Positions 19,298 through 27,986 of a DNA stretch of 64,000 nucleotides are shown piece after piece. Source of the DNA: Pseudoduganella ginsengisoli (GTDB lineage: Bacteria > Pseudomonadota > Gammaproteobacteria > Burkholderiales > Burkholderiaceae_D). Position 1 is the first letter of the stretch, and every line of letters starts with the position of its first letter. Both the position numbers and the translations under genes were made by a program. Below the pieces are notes generated by a model. It searched no databases. It was given only the letters and a program-made list of their open reading frames with translations, and was not told the DNA's origin. The stretch covers positions 1 to 64,000 of the forward strand of contig NZ_WNLA01000001.1 in the NCBI RefSeq assembly GCF_009720865.1. Reading direction: 5' to 3'.

Positions 19298-19951
19298 TCA
19301 GAATGGCAGCAGGCTGAGGAAGAAGCGCGACACCATGGAATTCATTTCCGCGCGGTCGATCTTGCTGTTGGTACGGTATTCAACACGGGCGTCAGCCACG
19401 GCGGTCGACAACACGGTATTGCCGGCCGCGATGGAATCCGGATTCACCATGCCGGAGAAGCGGATGAATTCCGTGCCCTTGTTCATGGCAATTTGTTTTT
19501 CACCGGCCACGATCAAGTTCCCGTTGGCCAGCACTTCCACCACCGTCACGCCCATGTTGCCCGTGAAGGTGTTGCTGGCGCTCTGGTTGTCCGCATCGGC
19601 AAACTTGCTGGAACCGCTGGTGGACACATTGGCGCCCAGGTTGCCCACCAATGGGCCCGGCGTGGCAAACGCCAGGCTGCCGGATTTGCTGCCCGACGTG
19701 GCGCCAGCTTTGACGGCGGCGGTTTTTTCCGTGATGACGAGGTTCAGGACGTCGCCCACCTGGCGTGCGCGGCGGTCTTCGAAGTGCGGGCGGTACGATT
19801 GCGCCTGGAAGATGGCGCCATTGGTCGGCGCCTGCATTTGCGCCATCGTCAATGGACGCGCCGTGGTCGGCTGCTGCACGATGGACGTGGGCGTGGTGCC
19901 GCAGGCAGTCAGCGCCAGCAGGCTTGCTGCGGCAAGCAAAGTCTTGGTCAT
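19298..19951 (-). CDS. flgH: Flagellar L-ring lipoprotein FlgH
   Basis: FlgH forms the outer-membrane L ring. The 217-residue precursor begins MTKTLLAAASLLALTAC, a lipoprotein signal with a lipobox at LTAC, so the mature protein starts at Cys17. The rest carries the conserved L-ring core with ARQVGDVLNLVITEKT and the C-terminal MVSRFFLSLLPF. It lies 10 bp after flgG and 2 bp before flgI. Confidence 0.97.
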   Translation of the reverse strand: MTKTLLAAASLLALTACGTTPTSIVQQPTTARPLTMAQMQAPTNGAIFQAQSYRPHFEDRRARQVGDVLNLVITEKTAAVKAGATSGSKSGSLAFATPGPLVGNLGANVSTSGSSKFADADNQSASNTFTGNMGVTVVEVLANGNLIVAGEKQIAMNKGTEFIRFSGMVNPDSIAAGNTVLSTAVADARVEYRTNSKIDRAEMNSMVSRFFLSLLPF

Positions 19952-19961
19952 GGCTATCCCC

Positions 19962-20744
19962 TTACAGCTGCGCCAGCTTGGCCAGCATCTGGTCCGACGT
20001 GGTGATGGCTTTACTGTTGATTTCGTACGCGCGCTGGGTCTGGATCATGTTGACCATTTCCTCGACCACATTGACGTTCGACGTTTCCACATAACCTTGC
20101 AGGATCACGCCGGTACCATTGGTGCCCGGTGTATTGGCTTGCGCCGCACCCGATGCGCCAGTTTCGACGTACAGATTCTCGCCCTTCGATTCCAGGCCGG
20201 TGGGATTGATGAAGGTGGACAGCTGGATGCTGCCGATTTGCTGCGGGGCAGTCTGGCCCGGCAACGTGACGGACACCGTGCCGTCGCGGCCGACCGTGAT
20301 GCTTTGCGCATTGATGGGTATCGTGATGGCGGGCTGCAGCACAAAGCCGCTGGACGTCACCATCTGGCCATTCGCATCGCGCTGGAACGAACCGTCGCGC
20401 GTATACGCCGTGGTCCCATCCGGCAACAGCACGTTGAAGAAGCCGTTACCGTTGACCATCAAGTCTTTATCGTTACCCGTGGCTTGCGGGTTACCCTGGG
20501 TGAAGATCCGTTCAATCGCGACAGGCCGCACGCCGGTACCGATTTGCATGCCGGACGGCAGGTTAGTTTGCTGCGACGATTGCGCGCCCGGTTGCCGTAC
20601 GTTTTGGTACAGCAAATCTTCGAACACGGCGCGGGATTTTTTGAAGCCGTTGGTGCTGACGTTGGCCAGGTTGTTGGCAACCGTGTCCATTTGCGTCTGC
20701 TGCGCTTCCATGCCGGTCTTGGCGATCCACAGCGAACGTATCAT
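19962..20744 (-). CDS. flgG: Flagellar distal rod protein FlgG
   Basis: FlgG builds the distal rod. Its 260 residues are the canonical length. The N-terminal helix ([18 protein letters not shown]) with [16 protein letters not shown] and the C-terminal [19 protein letters not shown] motif are both intact. Its start has GAGAGA 5-10 bases upstream. It is 52 bp downstream of flgF. Confidence 0.98.
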   Translation of the reverse strand: MIRSLWIAKTGMEAQQTQMDTVANNLANVSTNGFKKSRAVFEDLLYQNVRQPGAQSSQQTNLPSGMQIGTGVRPVAIERIFTQGNPQATGNDKDLMVNGNGFFNVLLPDGTTAYTRDGSFQRDANGQMVTSSGFVLQPAITIPINAQSITVGRDGTVSVTLPGQTAPQQIGSIQLSTFINPTGLESKGENLYVETGASGAAQANTPGTNGTGVILQGYVETSNVNVVEEMVNMIQTQRAYEINSKAITTSDQMLAKLAQL

Positions 20745-20796
20745 GATCTCTCTCCATAAAGGGCTTTACCACACCGCCATTATGGAGCGGGCAACG

Positions 20797-21543
20797 TCAA
20801 CTCAAAGCGAGGAGCTGGGTGGCTTTCGCCGCGTTATTCTCGGCATTCTTCAAAAGACTCATCTGCATTTCAAACTGCCGTCCCAGCTGGATCATGTTGA
20901 CCATGGAGTCGACTGCGCTGACGTTGCTGCCTTCCAGCGCCCCGCTGACGAGGCTGACTTTGGGATCGAAATCGGCCGGCTGGCCGGAGTTCTGGCGGAA
21001 CAAGCCATCCGCGCCCCGCGACAATTGCTGCGCAGGGGGATTGACCAGCTTGATGCGGCCCAGGATATTCGCCGGTCCCGGCTTGGTCTGGCCCGTGCTG
21101 ATGACACTGACCGTGCCATCGCCGGCAATGGCAATATCGGAATCCGGCGGGATGGCAATCGGGCCACCTTCGCCCTGGATGGTCTGGCCGCTGGTGGTTT
21201 GCAATAAGCCGTTTTCACTGACTTTAAAGCTGCCGTTGCGCGTATACGCTTCAGAACCGTCGGCTGCCTGCACGGCAATCCAGCCATCGCCGCGCACGGC
21301 CACGTCGAGTGCGCGGCCCGTGGTCATGATGGGGCCGGAGCGGAAGTCCGCACCCACCGTGTTGTCAACCACGAACGTGCGGGTCGGCAAACCGCCGTCC
21401 GATTGCACGGGCACAGCGCGGAAAGTATCGAGCTGCGCGCGGAAACCCGTGGTGCTGACGTTGGCCAGGTTGTTCGACACGGTCGCCTGCTGTTCCAGCA
21501 AGTGGCGCGCGCCTGTCATGGCGGTATAGATCAGCTTATCCAT
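20797..21543 (-). CDS. flgF: Flagellar proximal rod protein FlgF
   Basis: FlgF is a proximal rod subunit. Its 248 residues start MDKLIYTAMTGARHLLEQQ, followed by the rod-family motif [18 protein letters not shown], and end with the C-terminal rod domain (SMVNMIQLGRQFEMQM). It is shorter than flgG and lies directly before it in the operon, as in most proteobacteria. Confidence 0.97.
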   Translation of the reverse strand: MDKLIYTAMTGARHLLEQQATVSNNLANVSTTGFRAQLDTFRAVPVQSDGGLPTRTFVVDNTVGADFRSGPIMTTGRALDVAVRGDGWIAVQAADGSEAYTRNGSFKVSENGLLQTTSGQTIQGEGGPIAIPPDSDIAIAGDGTVSVISTGQTKPGPANILGRIKLVNPPAQQLSRGADGLFRQNSGQPADFDPKVSLVSGALEGSNVSAVDSMVNMIQLGRQFEMQMSLLKNAENNAAKATQLLALS

Positions 21544-21561
21544 GGGCTGCCCTTTCAGCTA

Positions 21562-23124
21562 TTAACGCAGGTTCACGAGGGTTTGCAGCACCTGGTCTTG
21601 CGTCTTGATGGTTTGCGCATTGGCCTGGTAGACGCGCTGCGCCGTGATCATGTTGACCAGTTCCGCCGTCAAGTCCACGTTGGACGATTCCACCGATGAC
21701 GAGCGCAGCGAGCCCAAGGTACCCGTGTTCGGCGCGCCGATTTGCGGCGCACCGGAAGCGGAACTTTCCACCCACGCATTGTTACCCAGCGGCGTCAAGC
21801 CATCGACGCTGGTGAAGTTGGCCAGCACGATCTGACCCAGGGGGCGGGATTTACCATTGCTGTACTGGCCCAGGATCACGCCGTCGGCGCCCGCTGCAAA
21901 ACGCTCCAGGTGGCCGGACGAATAACCGTCTTGCGTGGACGCTTTTTCACTGGTGCTGATGCCGTATTGCGTGGTGCCGACAAAGTTGGTCTGGATCGCC
22001 AGCGGCTCGACCGACCCGGTATCCGGGAAGATCGGCAAGGTGATGCTGAATGGCAGTGTGTTGGTCGGGTCCAGGTTGGTCATGGCGGTGGTGTTCAGCG
22101 CGCCTTGCTCATCGAAGATCAAGGTCGATACTTTCTTGCCTGGCATGCTGACCGCGTCGCCCAGTTTGCGCATGATTTCATCCGGATTGGTGCCAACGAT
22201 GGCGCCCACGTTGGTGGCGCCATTAAAGGCTGCCGTCAACGTATCAATCTGCGTCTGGGTTGGCGTCACGCCGAGCTGGGCTGGCACATCCACCGTCATG
22301 GCATTGAGCATGACACCGCCGGCCGCCGCTGCAAAGTCCAGGTTAGCCTGTGCAATGGTCGGGGCGTCGCCAGTCTGCAGCGCAGCCTGGTACGCAGCGC
22401 GGGCAGCAATCACACCGGCATCATTGTTGACCGAAGCCGCCACCAGGGCCGACGAACGTTCGCGGCCGTCGCTGCCGATATAGACATCCCACGTATTCGC
22501 GGCAGTCTTGACGTAATAAGTCGACAGCACGTGCGGATTACCCAGGCTGTCAAACACATCCAGCACGGTCTGCTTGTTGTACGTCTGCGGATCCAGCGCA
22601 TCAAATGGCACCTTGGCAGGCACGATACTGCGCGAGTCCAGGTTCAGCTCGAAGTTGGCCTTGGTGGTCGCCACTGGCACCAGGTCGGACGAATCGATCT
22701 TGATGGGTTCCGGCGCACCTTGCAGGATCACGCCATCTTTATTGGACTGGTAGCCAGACAGGAAATTGCCCTGCGCATTGGTAATGAAGCCATTCTTGTC
22801 CAGCAAGAACTGGCCGTTACGGCTGTATTGCACAGCGCCGGTTGGCGTGGTCAGGCGGAAGAAGCCGCCGCCGTTGATGGAAATGTCCAGCGGGTTATTC
22901 GTGGTTTCAATATTACCCTGCGTGAATTGCTGGGCCAAACGCGAAACCGACACACCGATACCGGCATTGTTGCCCGATACGCCGTTCAGCGAGTTCGCAT
23001 ACAGATCGGCAAATTGCGCCTGCGATTGCTTGAACCCCACCGTGGCCGAGTTGGCGATGTTGTTGCCGATAACGTCGAGCGTTTTTGCTGCGGCATTCAA
23101 GCCGGAAAGTCCTTGCTGGAACAT
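21562..23124 (-). CDS. flgE: Flagellar hook protein FlgE
   Basis: FlgE is the structural subunit of the hook. The 520 residues are longer than the roughly 400 of Salmonella FlgE; the extra length lies in the surface-exposed central domains (about 145-420). The N-terminal MFQQGLSGLNAAAKTLDVIG with NNIANSATVGFKQSQA and the C-terminal VDLTAELVNMITAQRVYQAN are conserved. A gene 18 bp upstream (flgD) encodes the hook cap. Confidence 0.97.
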   Translation of the reverse strand: MFQQGLSGLNAAAKTLDVIGNNIANSATVGFKQSQAQFADLYANSLNGVSGNNAGIGVSVSRLAQQFTQGNIETTNNPLDISINGGGFFRLTTPTGAVQYSRNGQFLLDKNGFITNAQGNFLSGYQSNKDGVILQGAPEPIKIDSSDLVPVATTKANFELNLDSRSIVPAKVPFDALDPQTYNKQTVLDVFDSLGNPHVLSTYYVKTAANTWDVYIGSDGRERSSALVAASVNNDAGVIAARAAYQAALQTGDAPTIAQANLDFAAAAGGVMLNAMTVDVPAQLGVTPTQTQIDTLTAAFNGATNVGAIVGTNPDEIMRKLGDAVSMPGKKVSTLIFDEQGALNTTAMTNLDPTNTLPFSITLPIFPDTGSVEPLAIQTNFVGTTQYGISTSEKASTQDGYSSGHLERFAAGADGVILGQYSNGKSRPLGQIVLANFTSVDGLTPLGNNAWVESSASGAPQIGAPNTGTLGSLRSSSVESSNVDLTAELVNMITAQRVYQANAQTIKTQDQVLQTLVNLR

Positions 23125-23143
23125 GATATCCCCTGGTAGTGGG

Positions 23144-23830
23144 TTACAGAATTTGTTTGATGTCGTCCATCGTCAGCTGCGCGCCCGAAGGCAAGTTCAG
23201 CTTGACGCCGGCTGCGCCGGTCGAGACGCTTTGAATCACATTGAAGGACAGTGCCGTCGCATCCTTCAACACTTCGCCACCGCGCTTGGCAGTGATGGTA
23301 AAGCTGTATTTACCGTCTGGAACGGTGACGCCGTCATTGTTTTTGCCATCCCATGCCAGCGGCGCGGTACCGGCCTCGGACGCACCCAGGCTGACCGATT
23401 TCACCAGCTTGCCGGCCGGGCTGAAGATTTGCACGTCCACGCTGTCGGCTGGCGTGGCCAGGTCGACGCCATAAATGCCGCCTTTGCCTTCGCTGACATT
23501 GATGGTCTTGCCGGCGGAAAGAATGCCGTGGTTGATGAGGCTGGTCGCCTGCAAGCTTTCCGACGACTTATAGCTGGCCTTCAGCGACTCCAGCGTGTCA
23601 TTCAATTTGTTCACGCCCGTCACCGTGGACAGTTGCGCAAACTGGCTGGTGACGGCCGCATTGTCCAGCGGGTTCATCGGGTCCTGGTTTTTCAGCTGCG
23701 TGACCAGCAGCGTCATGAATTTGTCTTGCTCGGCCGTCACGCTGTCCGTGGCCGTTGCCTTTTTGGGATTGACGCTGTTCAGCAGGGCTTCGGATGGGCC
23801 GGCCACAGCAGCGGTGTTCGTTACGCTCAT
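23144..23830 (-). CDS. flgD: Flagellar hook assembly (cap) protein FlgD
   Basis: FlgD scaffolds hook polymerisation at the distal end. Its 228 residues contain the conserved FLK-type segment DKFMTLLVTQLKNQDPMNPL at about residues 35-55, followed by the Tudor/FnIII-like domain with GKNNDGVTVPDGKYSFTI. Its position between flgC and flgE matches the usual order. Confidence 0.97.
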   Translation of the reverse strand: MSVTNTAAVAGPSEALLNSVNPKKATATDSVTAEQDKFMTLLVTQLKNQDPMNPLDNAAVTSQFAQLSTVTGVNKLNDTLESLKASYKSSESLQATSLINHGILSAGKTINVSEGKGGIYGVDLATPADSVDVQIFSPAGKLVKSVSLGASEAGTAPLAWDGKNNDGVTVPDGKYSFTITAKRGGEVLKDATALSFNVIQSVSTGAAGVKLNLPSGAQLTMDDIKQIL

Positions 23831-23856
23831 GATGTTTATCCAGTGTTATTGTGTGA

Positions 23857-24267
23857 TCAGCCCTGGCCGATCGTCAGCGTCTTCAGCAGCATGGTCTTGG
23901 CCGCATTCATGGTTTCCACGTTGGTCTGGTACGAACGCGATGCCGACAGCATGTTGACCATTTCATCGACCACGTTCACGTTGGGCATCGACACATAACC
24001 CTTGTCGTCGGCCATCGGATGCTTGGGGTCATACACTTGTTTCAGCGGCGATGGATCTTCAATCACGCGCTGCACCTTGACGCTGGTGGCGGCGCCATTG
24101 CTTTGCGACGGCTGCGCTTCAAACACCACTTGCTTGGCGCGGTACGCTTCGCCGCTGGCGCTGGTGGCGCTGTCCGCGTTGGCCAGGTTGGATGCCACCA
24201 CGTTCAGGCGCTGTGCCTGCGCGCTCATGGCTGAACCGGAAACATTGAAAATATTAAAAAGCGACAT
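23857..24267 (-). CDS. flgC: Flagellar proximal rod protein FlgC
   Basis: FlgC is a proximal rod subunit. Its 136 residues start [20 protein letters not shown], contain the rod-family [12 protein letters not shown] motif and end with [20 protein letters not shown] and a short tail. It follows flgB by 2 bp, so the two are translationally coupled. Confidence 0.98.
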   Translation of the reverse strand: MSLFNIFNVSGSAMSAQAQRLNVVASNLANADSATSASGEAYRAKQVVFEAQPSQSNGAATSVKVQRVIEDPSPLKQVYDPKHPMADDKGYVSMPNVNVVDEMVNMLSASRSYQTNVETMNAAKTMLLKTLTIGQG

Positions 24268-24269
24268 GA

Positions 24270-24692
24270 TTACTGGCCTCCCTGGATTGCCGCCATCAAG
24301 CCTTTGATTTGCGAATTGATCAGCGTGATACCGGCTTCATAACGCAGCGCATTGTCGGCAAACTGGTTGCGCTCGACGTCCATATCGACGGTATTGCCGT
24401 CGACAGCGCCTTGCACGGTGCCGCGGTATTGCAGCGGCGTACCGTCCGGCAGCAGCATGCCGGCCTGCGTGGGATTCGGATAATGCTTGGGCGCCGTGGT
24501 CTTCAGCGATTGCTGCGCACCGCCGCTGCGGTCCATCGCGCCTTTCAGCGCCGCCGTGAAATCAAAATCGCGTGCTTTATAGTTAGGCGTATCGCCGTTC
24601 GCGATGTTCGACGCCAGCACGGTCTGGCGCTGCGAGCGCAGGCTCAATGCCGTCTCATTAAAGCGCAGGTAATCGTCCAGTTTCCCTAACAT
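24270..24692 (-). CDS. flgB: Flagellar proximal rod protein FlgB
   Basis: FlgB forms the base of the rod near the MS ring. The 140-residue protein starts [20 protein letters not shown] and has the [19 protein letters not shown] motif. Longer in-frame starts exist, but this ATG has GGAGAG about 7 bases upstream and gives the family's N-terminus. It is the first gene of the - strand flg operon and is divergent from flgA. Confidence 0.96.
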   Translation of the reverse strand: MLGKLDDYLRFNETALSLRSQRQTVLASNIANGDTPNYKARDFDFTAALKGAMDRSGGAQQSLKTTAPKHYPNPTQAGMLLPDGTPLQYRGTVQGAVDGNTVDMDVERNQFADNALRYEAGITLINSQIKGLMAAIQGGQ

Positions 24693-24756
24693 TGCGAACT
24701 CTCCATCAGTGATGGAAGCCATCTTACGCAGATGTGGTCCAGTGCGATCGAACGAT

Positions 24757-24788
24757 AAGCCCGGGTTTTGGGGCCTTATTCCGGGCTT
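24757..24788. promoter_or_regulatory. Inverted repeat in the flgB-flgA divergent promoter region
   Basis: A perfect 8-bp inverted repeat (aagcccgg / ccgggctt) with a 16-base spacer sits in the 145-bp gap between the divergent flgB and flgA starts. It could be an operator for a flagellar regulator or simply a hairpin; I do not recognise it as a known binding site. Confidence 0.3.
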
Positions 24789-24837
24789 GGGATTTGCTGC
24801 CACGACCTATCATGGCAACATTCGACGAGGTCCCGCT

Positions 24838-25527
24838 ATGAAACTGCCCACTCTCACTGCACTGTTATTGGTTTGTTCTTCCGCTTTCGCGCAGCAGCCG
24901 GCACGCCAGGACTTGAACCAGCTGAAATTAACGGTTGAACAATTCCTGCAAAGCCAGGTGGCCGGCATGGCGGGCCAGATCAGCGTCGCGGTAGGCCCGA
25001 TCGACCAGCGCATGTCGCTGGCCGCCTGCCCCCAGCCGCAGGCTTTCTTCATGCCGGGCGCCCGTGCCTGGGGCAAGACCACGGTGGGCGTACGGTGTGC
25101 GGCCCCCTCCGCCTGGACGGTGTATATTCAAGCCAATGTCTCGGTGCAGGCGGATTACGTGGCCAGCGCCGTGCCGCTGGCGCAGGGCCAGCCCATTGAA
25201 ATGAGCCAACTGGTCATGGTGCGCGGCGACTTGACCACGCTGCCGGCCGGTGTCGCGACTGACATCAATCAAATCATTGGCCGCAGCAGCAATGTATCGC
25301 TGGCGGCTGGGACGCCCATGCGGCTCGATACACTGCGCAGCAAACCCGTCGTACAGTCGGGACAGCTGGTAAAACTGGTATCGGGCAACGCCAGCTTCCG
25401 TGTGTCGTCTGAAGCACGGGCAGTGGCAACGGCATCGGAAGGACAAATGGTGGCCGTACGGACTGCCAGCGGGACGCAAGTGACGGGCATTGCCCGGGCT
25501 GGAGGACTGGTCGAAGTAACTTTTTAA
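24838..25527 (+). CDS. flgA: Flagellar P-ring assembly chaperone FlgA
   Basis: FlgA is the periplasmic chaperone for FlgI polymerisation. The start at 24838 gives 229 residues with a clean signal peptide (MKLPTLTALLLVCSSAFAQQ) and a GAGG about 8 bases upstream; upstream in-frame starts would put non-signal residues in front. The SAF-type domain in the second half contains the usual hydrophobic strands (SGQLVKLVSGNASFRV) and ends GIARAGGLVEVTF. It is divergent from flgB. Confidence 0.95.
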   Translation: MKLPTLTALLLVCSSAFAQQPARQDLNQLKLTVEQFLQSQVAGMAGQISVAVGPIDQRMSLAACPQPQAFFMPGARAWGKTTVGVRCAAPSAWTVYIQANVSVQADYVASAVPLAQGQPIEMSQLVMVRGDLTTLPAGVATDINQIIGRSSNVSLAAGTPMRLDTLRSKPVVQSGQLVKLVSGNASFRVSSEARAVATASEGQMVAVRTASGTQVTGIARAGGLVEVTF

Positions 25528-25569
25528 AAGTTGCTTTGGGTAATGAGAAAAAATTGCTCTTCGGTAAGC

Positions 25570-25596
25570 TAAAGTTTCATCAAGTTGTGCCGTTAG
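25570..25596 (+). promoter_or_regulatory. Sigma-28 (FliA)-type promoter upstream of flgMN
   Basis: The sequence TAAA, 15 bases, GCCGTTAG is a near match to the FliA consensus TAAA-N15-GCCGATAA, 49 bp upstream of the flgM start. It would let FliA activate its own anti-sigma factor. Confidence 0.75.
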
Positions 25597-25644
25597 AGAC
25601 TCATACCCCGGAGTGTCACACTCCAACCAGATGAGGATGATGCT

Positions 25645-25953
25645 GTGAAAATTAACGACACACTTAAGGGCACGCCAGGCTTACCGTCGTCGTCCCCGGC
25701 GTCGGCAAATAATGCGCGCAGTGCGGAAAAAGCCGCCACCACGCCGGTTGCGACTGACAGTGTCCGCCTGTCCTCGCAAGGCCAGGCGCTGGCAGCGAGC
25801 GGCGCCAGCGCTAGCGGCGGCGTGTTCGATACGCAAAAGGTCGACCGGATCAAGGAAGCCATTGCCAGTGGCAAATTCCAGGTCAATTCTGAAAAAGTGG
25901 CGGATGGTTTGCTGGAAACAGTGAAAGATTTGCTGCATTCACGCAAACGTTAG
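25645..25953 (+). CDS. flgM: Anti-sigma-28 factor FlgM
   Basis: FlgM binds and inhibits FliA until the hook is complete, then is exported. The 102 residues have a disordered Ser/Ala-rich N-terminal half and the conserved C-terminal FliA-binding half (VDRIKEAIASGKFQVNSEK, then DGLLETVKDLL). The start is GTG with GAGGATGAT just upstream. A sigma-28-type promoter precedes it and flgN follows after 9 bp. Confidence 0.95.
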   Translation: MKINDTLKGTPGLPSSSPASANNARSAEKAATTPVATDSVRLSSQGQALAASGASASGGVFDTQKVDRIKEAIASGKFQVNSEKVADGLLETVKDLLHSRKR

Positions 25954-25962
25954 GAACTTTAA

Positions 25963-26430
25963 ATGCAAACGGTATCGCCGATGGACAGCCTGCGCGAAGA
26001 GCAGCGCGTCATGACTTCCCTGCTGGAAGTACTGAAACAGGAACAGCAATGCCTGATTTCAGCGGATATCGATGCATTAACCGCCCTCACCCCGGCCAAG
26101 AACGCGTTGGTCAATGACATGGCCGTACTGGCCAGCCAGCGCCACAGCGCGCTGGGCGCTGCAGGATACAAACCCGAAGAAGCAGGCATGGAAGCCTGGC
26201 TGGCCGCCAGCGGCGATGCCGGCGCACAAGCATTCTGGCAGCAAGTGCTGCAACAAACCCGCGAAGCCAAAGAGTTGAACCGCATCAACGGTTCGCTGAT
26301 CAACAAACACCTCCACCACACGCAGGGCGCACTGCAAGCGCTGCGCCCGCAAAGCCCGGCGCCGAATATGTATGGGCCGACGGGGCAGACTACCAGCACG
26401 GCGACGCGGCGGGGATTTGTCGCGGGCTAA
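25963..26430 (+). CDS. flgN: FlgK/FlgL export chaperone FlgN
   Basis: FlgN is the cytoplasmic chaperone for the junction proteins FlgK and FlgL. The 155 residues are mostly helical with many Leu, Gln and Glu, including LREEQRVMTSLLEVLKQEQQ near the start and a C-terminal flexible tail. Sequence identity in this family is low, so position next to flgM carries much of the assignment. Confidence 0.9.
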   Translation: MQTVSPMDSLREEQRVMTSLLEVLKQEQQCLISADIDALTALTPAKNALVNDMAVLASQRHSALGAAGYKPEEAGMEAWLAASGDAGAQAFWQQVLQQTREAKELNRINGSLINKHLHHTQGALQALRPQSPAPNMYGPTGQTTSTATRRGFVAG

Positions 26431-26433
26431 CTC

Positions 26434-26469
26434 TGGCGGATTACGCGCTGTTCGCTTATCTGCCCTACA
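26434..26469. repeat. REP-like palindrome, copy 1
   Basis: GGCGGAT ... ATCTGCC imperfect hairpin just after the flgN stop, with the conserved inner ACGCGCT and the flanking CCCTAC. The same unit recurs at 27153 on the other side of the REP-associated transposase. Confidence 0.7.
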
Positions 26470-26488
26470 ACGATTGCCACGGAATCTG

Positions 26489-26525
26489 ATGTAGGCCGGA
26501 TTAGGTGCAACGCGCCGTAATCCGG
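26489..26525. repeat. REP-like palindrome, copy 2 (opposite orientation)
   Basis: GTAGGCCGGATTA followed by the inner GCAACGCGCCG and TAATCCGG, an 8-bp stem. It is inverted relative to copy 1, so copies 1 and 2 form a pair resembling a BIME. Confidence 0.7.
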
Positions 26526-26534
26526 TATGCCAGC

Positions 26535-27023
26535 CTACTCCAAATTAATTTCGTCCAGCCCCCTGCCCGCACACCAATCCGCAGGATAAGCCCCAAACTT
26601 CACATACCTGTGAAAACTCGACCAAGGCCAATCCCGCACACTAGCAACAATTCCATGTTTGACGGGATTCCAGTGAATGTAGTCGAGATGCTTATGCAGA
26701 TCCGCATCATCCCGGATCGCATGCTCCCAATAACGCGGTTGCCAAATTCTGGCCCCGCACGCTTGCGTTACGCGCGTTTTTATCAAACGCCAGCGGGTTG
26801 AATAGTCACTATCGCCCTCCGGTAGCGTCCAGATGGTGTGCAAATGATCAGGTAGAAGAACGAAACCAGGGATGCTAAACGCCAGTCCAGAGCGGACATG
26901 GGCAAACGCACTTCTCAAGGCACCTCGCACCATCTCTTGGCGGAAAACTGGCTGTCGGCCACTAGCGACAACTGTAAAAAAATAGGTGTGCCCTGGAAGA
27001 TACAGGCGGTGGTAGCTGGACAT
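26535..27023 (-). CDS. REP-associated tyrosine transposase (Y1/IS200-like, RAYT)
   Basis: A single-strand DNA transposase-like nuclease of the Y1 family that has been domesticated with REP palindromes. The 162 residues show the HUH-type His pair at H60-x-H62 (LLPDHLHTIW) and the expected catalytic Tyr at Y115 in LDYIHWNPVKHG, a hallmark of RAYTs. The N-terminus YHRLYLPGHTYFFTVV is also typical. REP-like hairpins lie on both sides. The frame is intact, so the protein may be active. Confidence 0.93.
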   Translation of the reverse strand: MSSYHRLYLPGHTYFFTVVASGRQPVFRQEMVRGALRSAFAHVRSGLAFSIPGFVLLPDHLHTIWTLPEGDSDYSTRWRLIKTRVTQACGARIWQPRYWEHAIRDDADLHKHLDYIHWNPVKHGIVASVRDWPWSSFHRYVKFGAYPADWCAGRGLDEINLE

Positions 27024-27095
27024 GGCAGCCTCGCATCAAGGTACAGATCTACCACATTAGCGACGCTGGATGATCACTACCCCGGAAAAATCAAT

Positions 27096-27134
27096 GTAGG
27101 CCGGATTAGGCGCAACGCGCCGCAATCCGGCCTA
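27096..27134. repeat. REP-like palindrome, copy 3
   Basis: GTAGGCCGGATT, inner GGCGCAACGCGCCG, AATCCGGCCTA: the most perfect copy, with an 11-bp outer stem and an inner palindrome. It lies upstream of the RAYT gene. Confidence 0.75.
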
Positions 27135-27152
27135 GGTGCCGCGGACACGCTT

Positions 27153-27186
27153 GGCGGATTACGCGCTTTGCACTAATCCGCCCTAC
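27153..27186. repeat. REP-like palindrome, copy 4
   Basis: GGCGGATTA ... TAATCCGCC with flanking CCTAC, a perfect 9-bp stem inverted relative to copy 3. It ends about 20 bp downstream of the motD stop (motD is on the - strand) and may act in its 3' end. Confidence 0.75.
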
Positions 27187-27205
27187 AGCAAACGATAGCA
27201 ACTAT

Positions 27206-27985
27206 TTATTGATTTGGCTCAGCTTGCGGGGCTGGCGCCACTTCCGTCGTCGGCTCAGGAATCCCCGACAAAATCGTCACCGCCACACGCCGGTTGCGCG
27301 CCTTGCCCTCGCTATCGGAGTTGGACGCGACAGGAATATTGTCGGCATGCCCCACCGCCGACATGCGCGGCGGCGGCACCCCGGCCTCGATAAACAGGCG
27401 CACGACAGCACCGGCCCGGGCCGCCGACAATTCCCAATTGGACGGGAAATTCGCATTGCTGATCGGCGTATTATCCGTATGTCCTTCCACCTGCACCGCA
27501 TGGGGATCATTTTTTAGGATATTCGCCACTTCCGTCAGCGCTTCGCGCGACGCCGGCGTCAATTTCGCCTGCCCCGGATCAAACAGCACGGACGCATTGA
27601 TTTCCACGCTGACACCACGGCTGTTTTGCGTGACCCGCACCTTGCCTTCTTTCACGAGCGGCGCCATGGTCGATAGCAAATCCTGCGCCAGCTTCGTCAT
27701 TTGCTCTTTTTCCTTGCGCAGCAATTCTGTGCGGCGCTTCAGCGCAGGATTCGGGATCGGCAAGTTCAGCACTTGGGTATTGATGGGCGTGGCGGAACCC
27801 TGGCCGCCGAAGGCATCGCCCAGCGCATCGGAAAACACTTTGTATTTGCCGATGTTGACGGACGAAATCGCATACATGACGACAAAGAACGCGAACAGCA
27901 GCGTAATGAAATCCGAATAGGAAATCAGCCACCGTTCGTGGTTTTCCGGTTCATCATCGAATTTGCGGCGGGCGCGGCGCTGCAT
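27206..27985 (-). CDS. motD: Flagellar stator protein MotD (MotB family)
   Basis: MotB-type stator subunit that anchors the MotC channel to peptidoglycan. From the chosen start there are 259 residues: a basic N-terminus, one transmembrane helix with the proton-binding Asp at D25 in SYSDFITLLFAFF, and a C-terminal OmpA-like domain with VEGHTDNTPISN and the NRRVAVTIL end. A GTG start 13 codons upstream would overlap motC; the ATG at 27985 lies 1 bp after the motC stop and suits coupling. Confidence 0.93.
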   Translation of the reverse strand: MQRRARRKFDDEPENHERWLISYSDFITLLFAFFVVMYAISSVNIGKYKVFSDALGDAFGGQGSATPINTQVLNLPIPNPALKRRTELLRKEKEQMTKLAQDLLSTMAPLVKEGKVRVTQNSRGVSVEINASVLFDPGQAKLTPASREALTEVANILKNDPHAVQVEGHTDNTPISNANFPSNWELSAARAGAVVRLFIEAGVPPPRMSAVGHADNIPVASNSDSEGKARNRRVAVTILSGIPEPTTEVAPAPQAEPNQ

Positions 27986-27986
27986 G

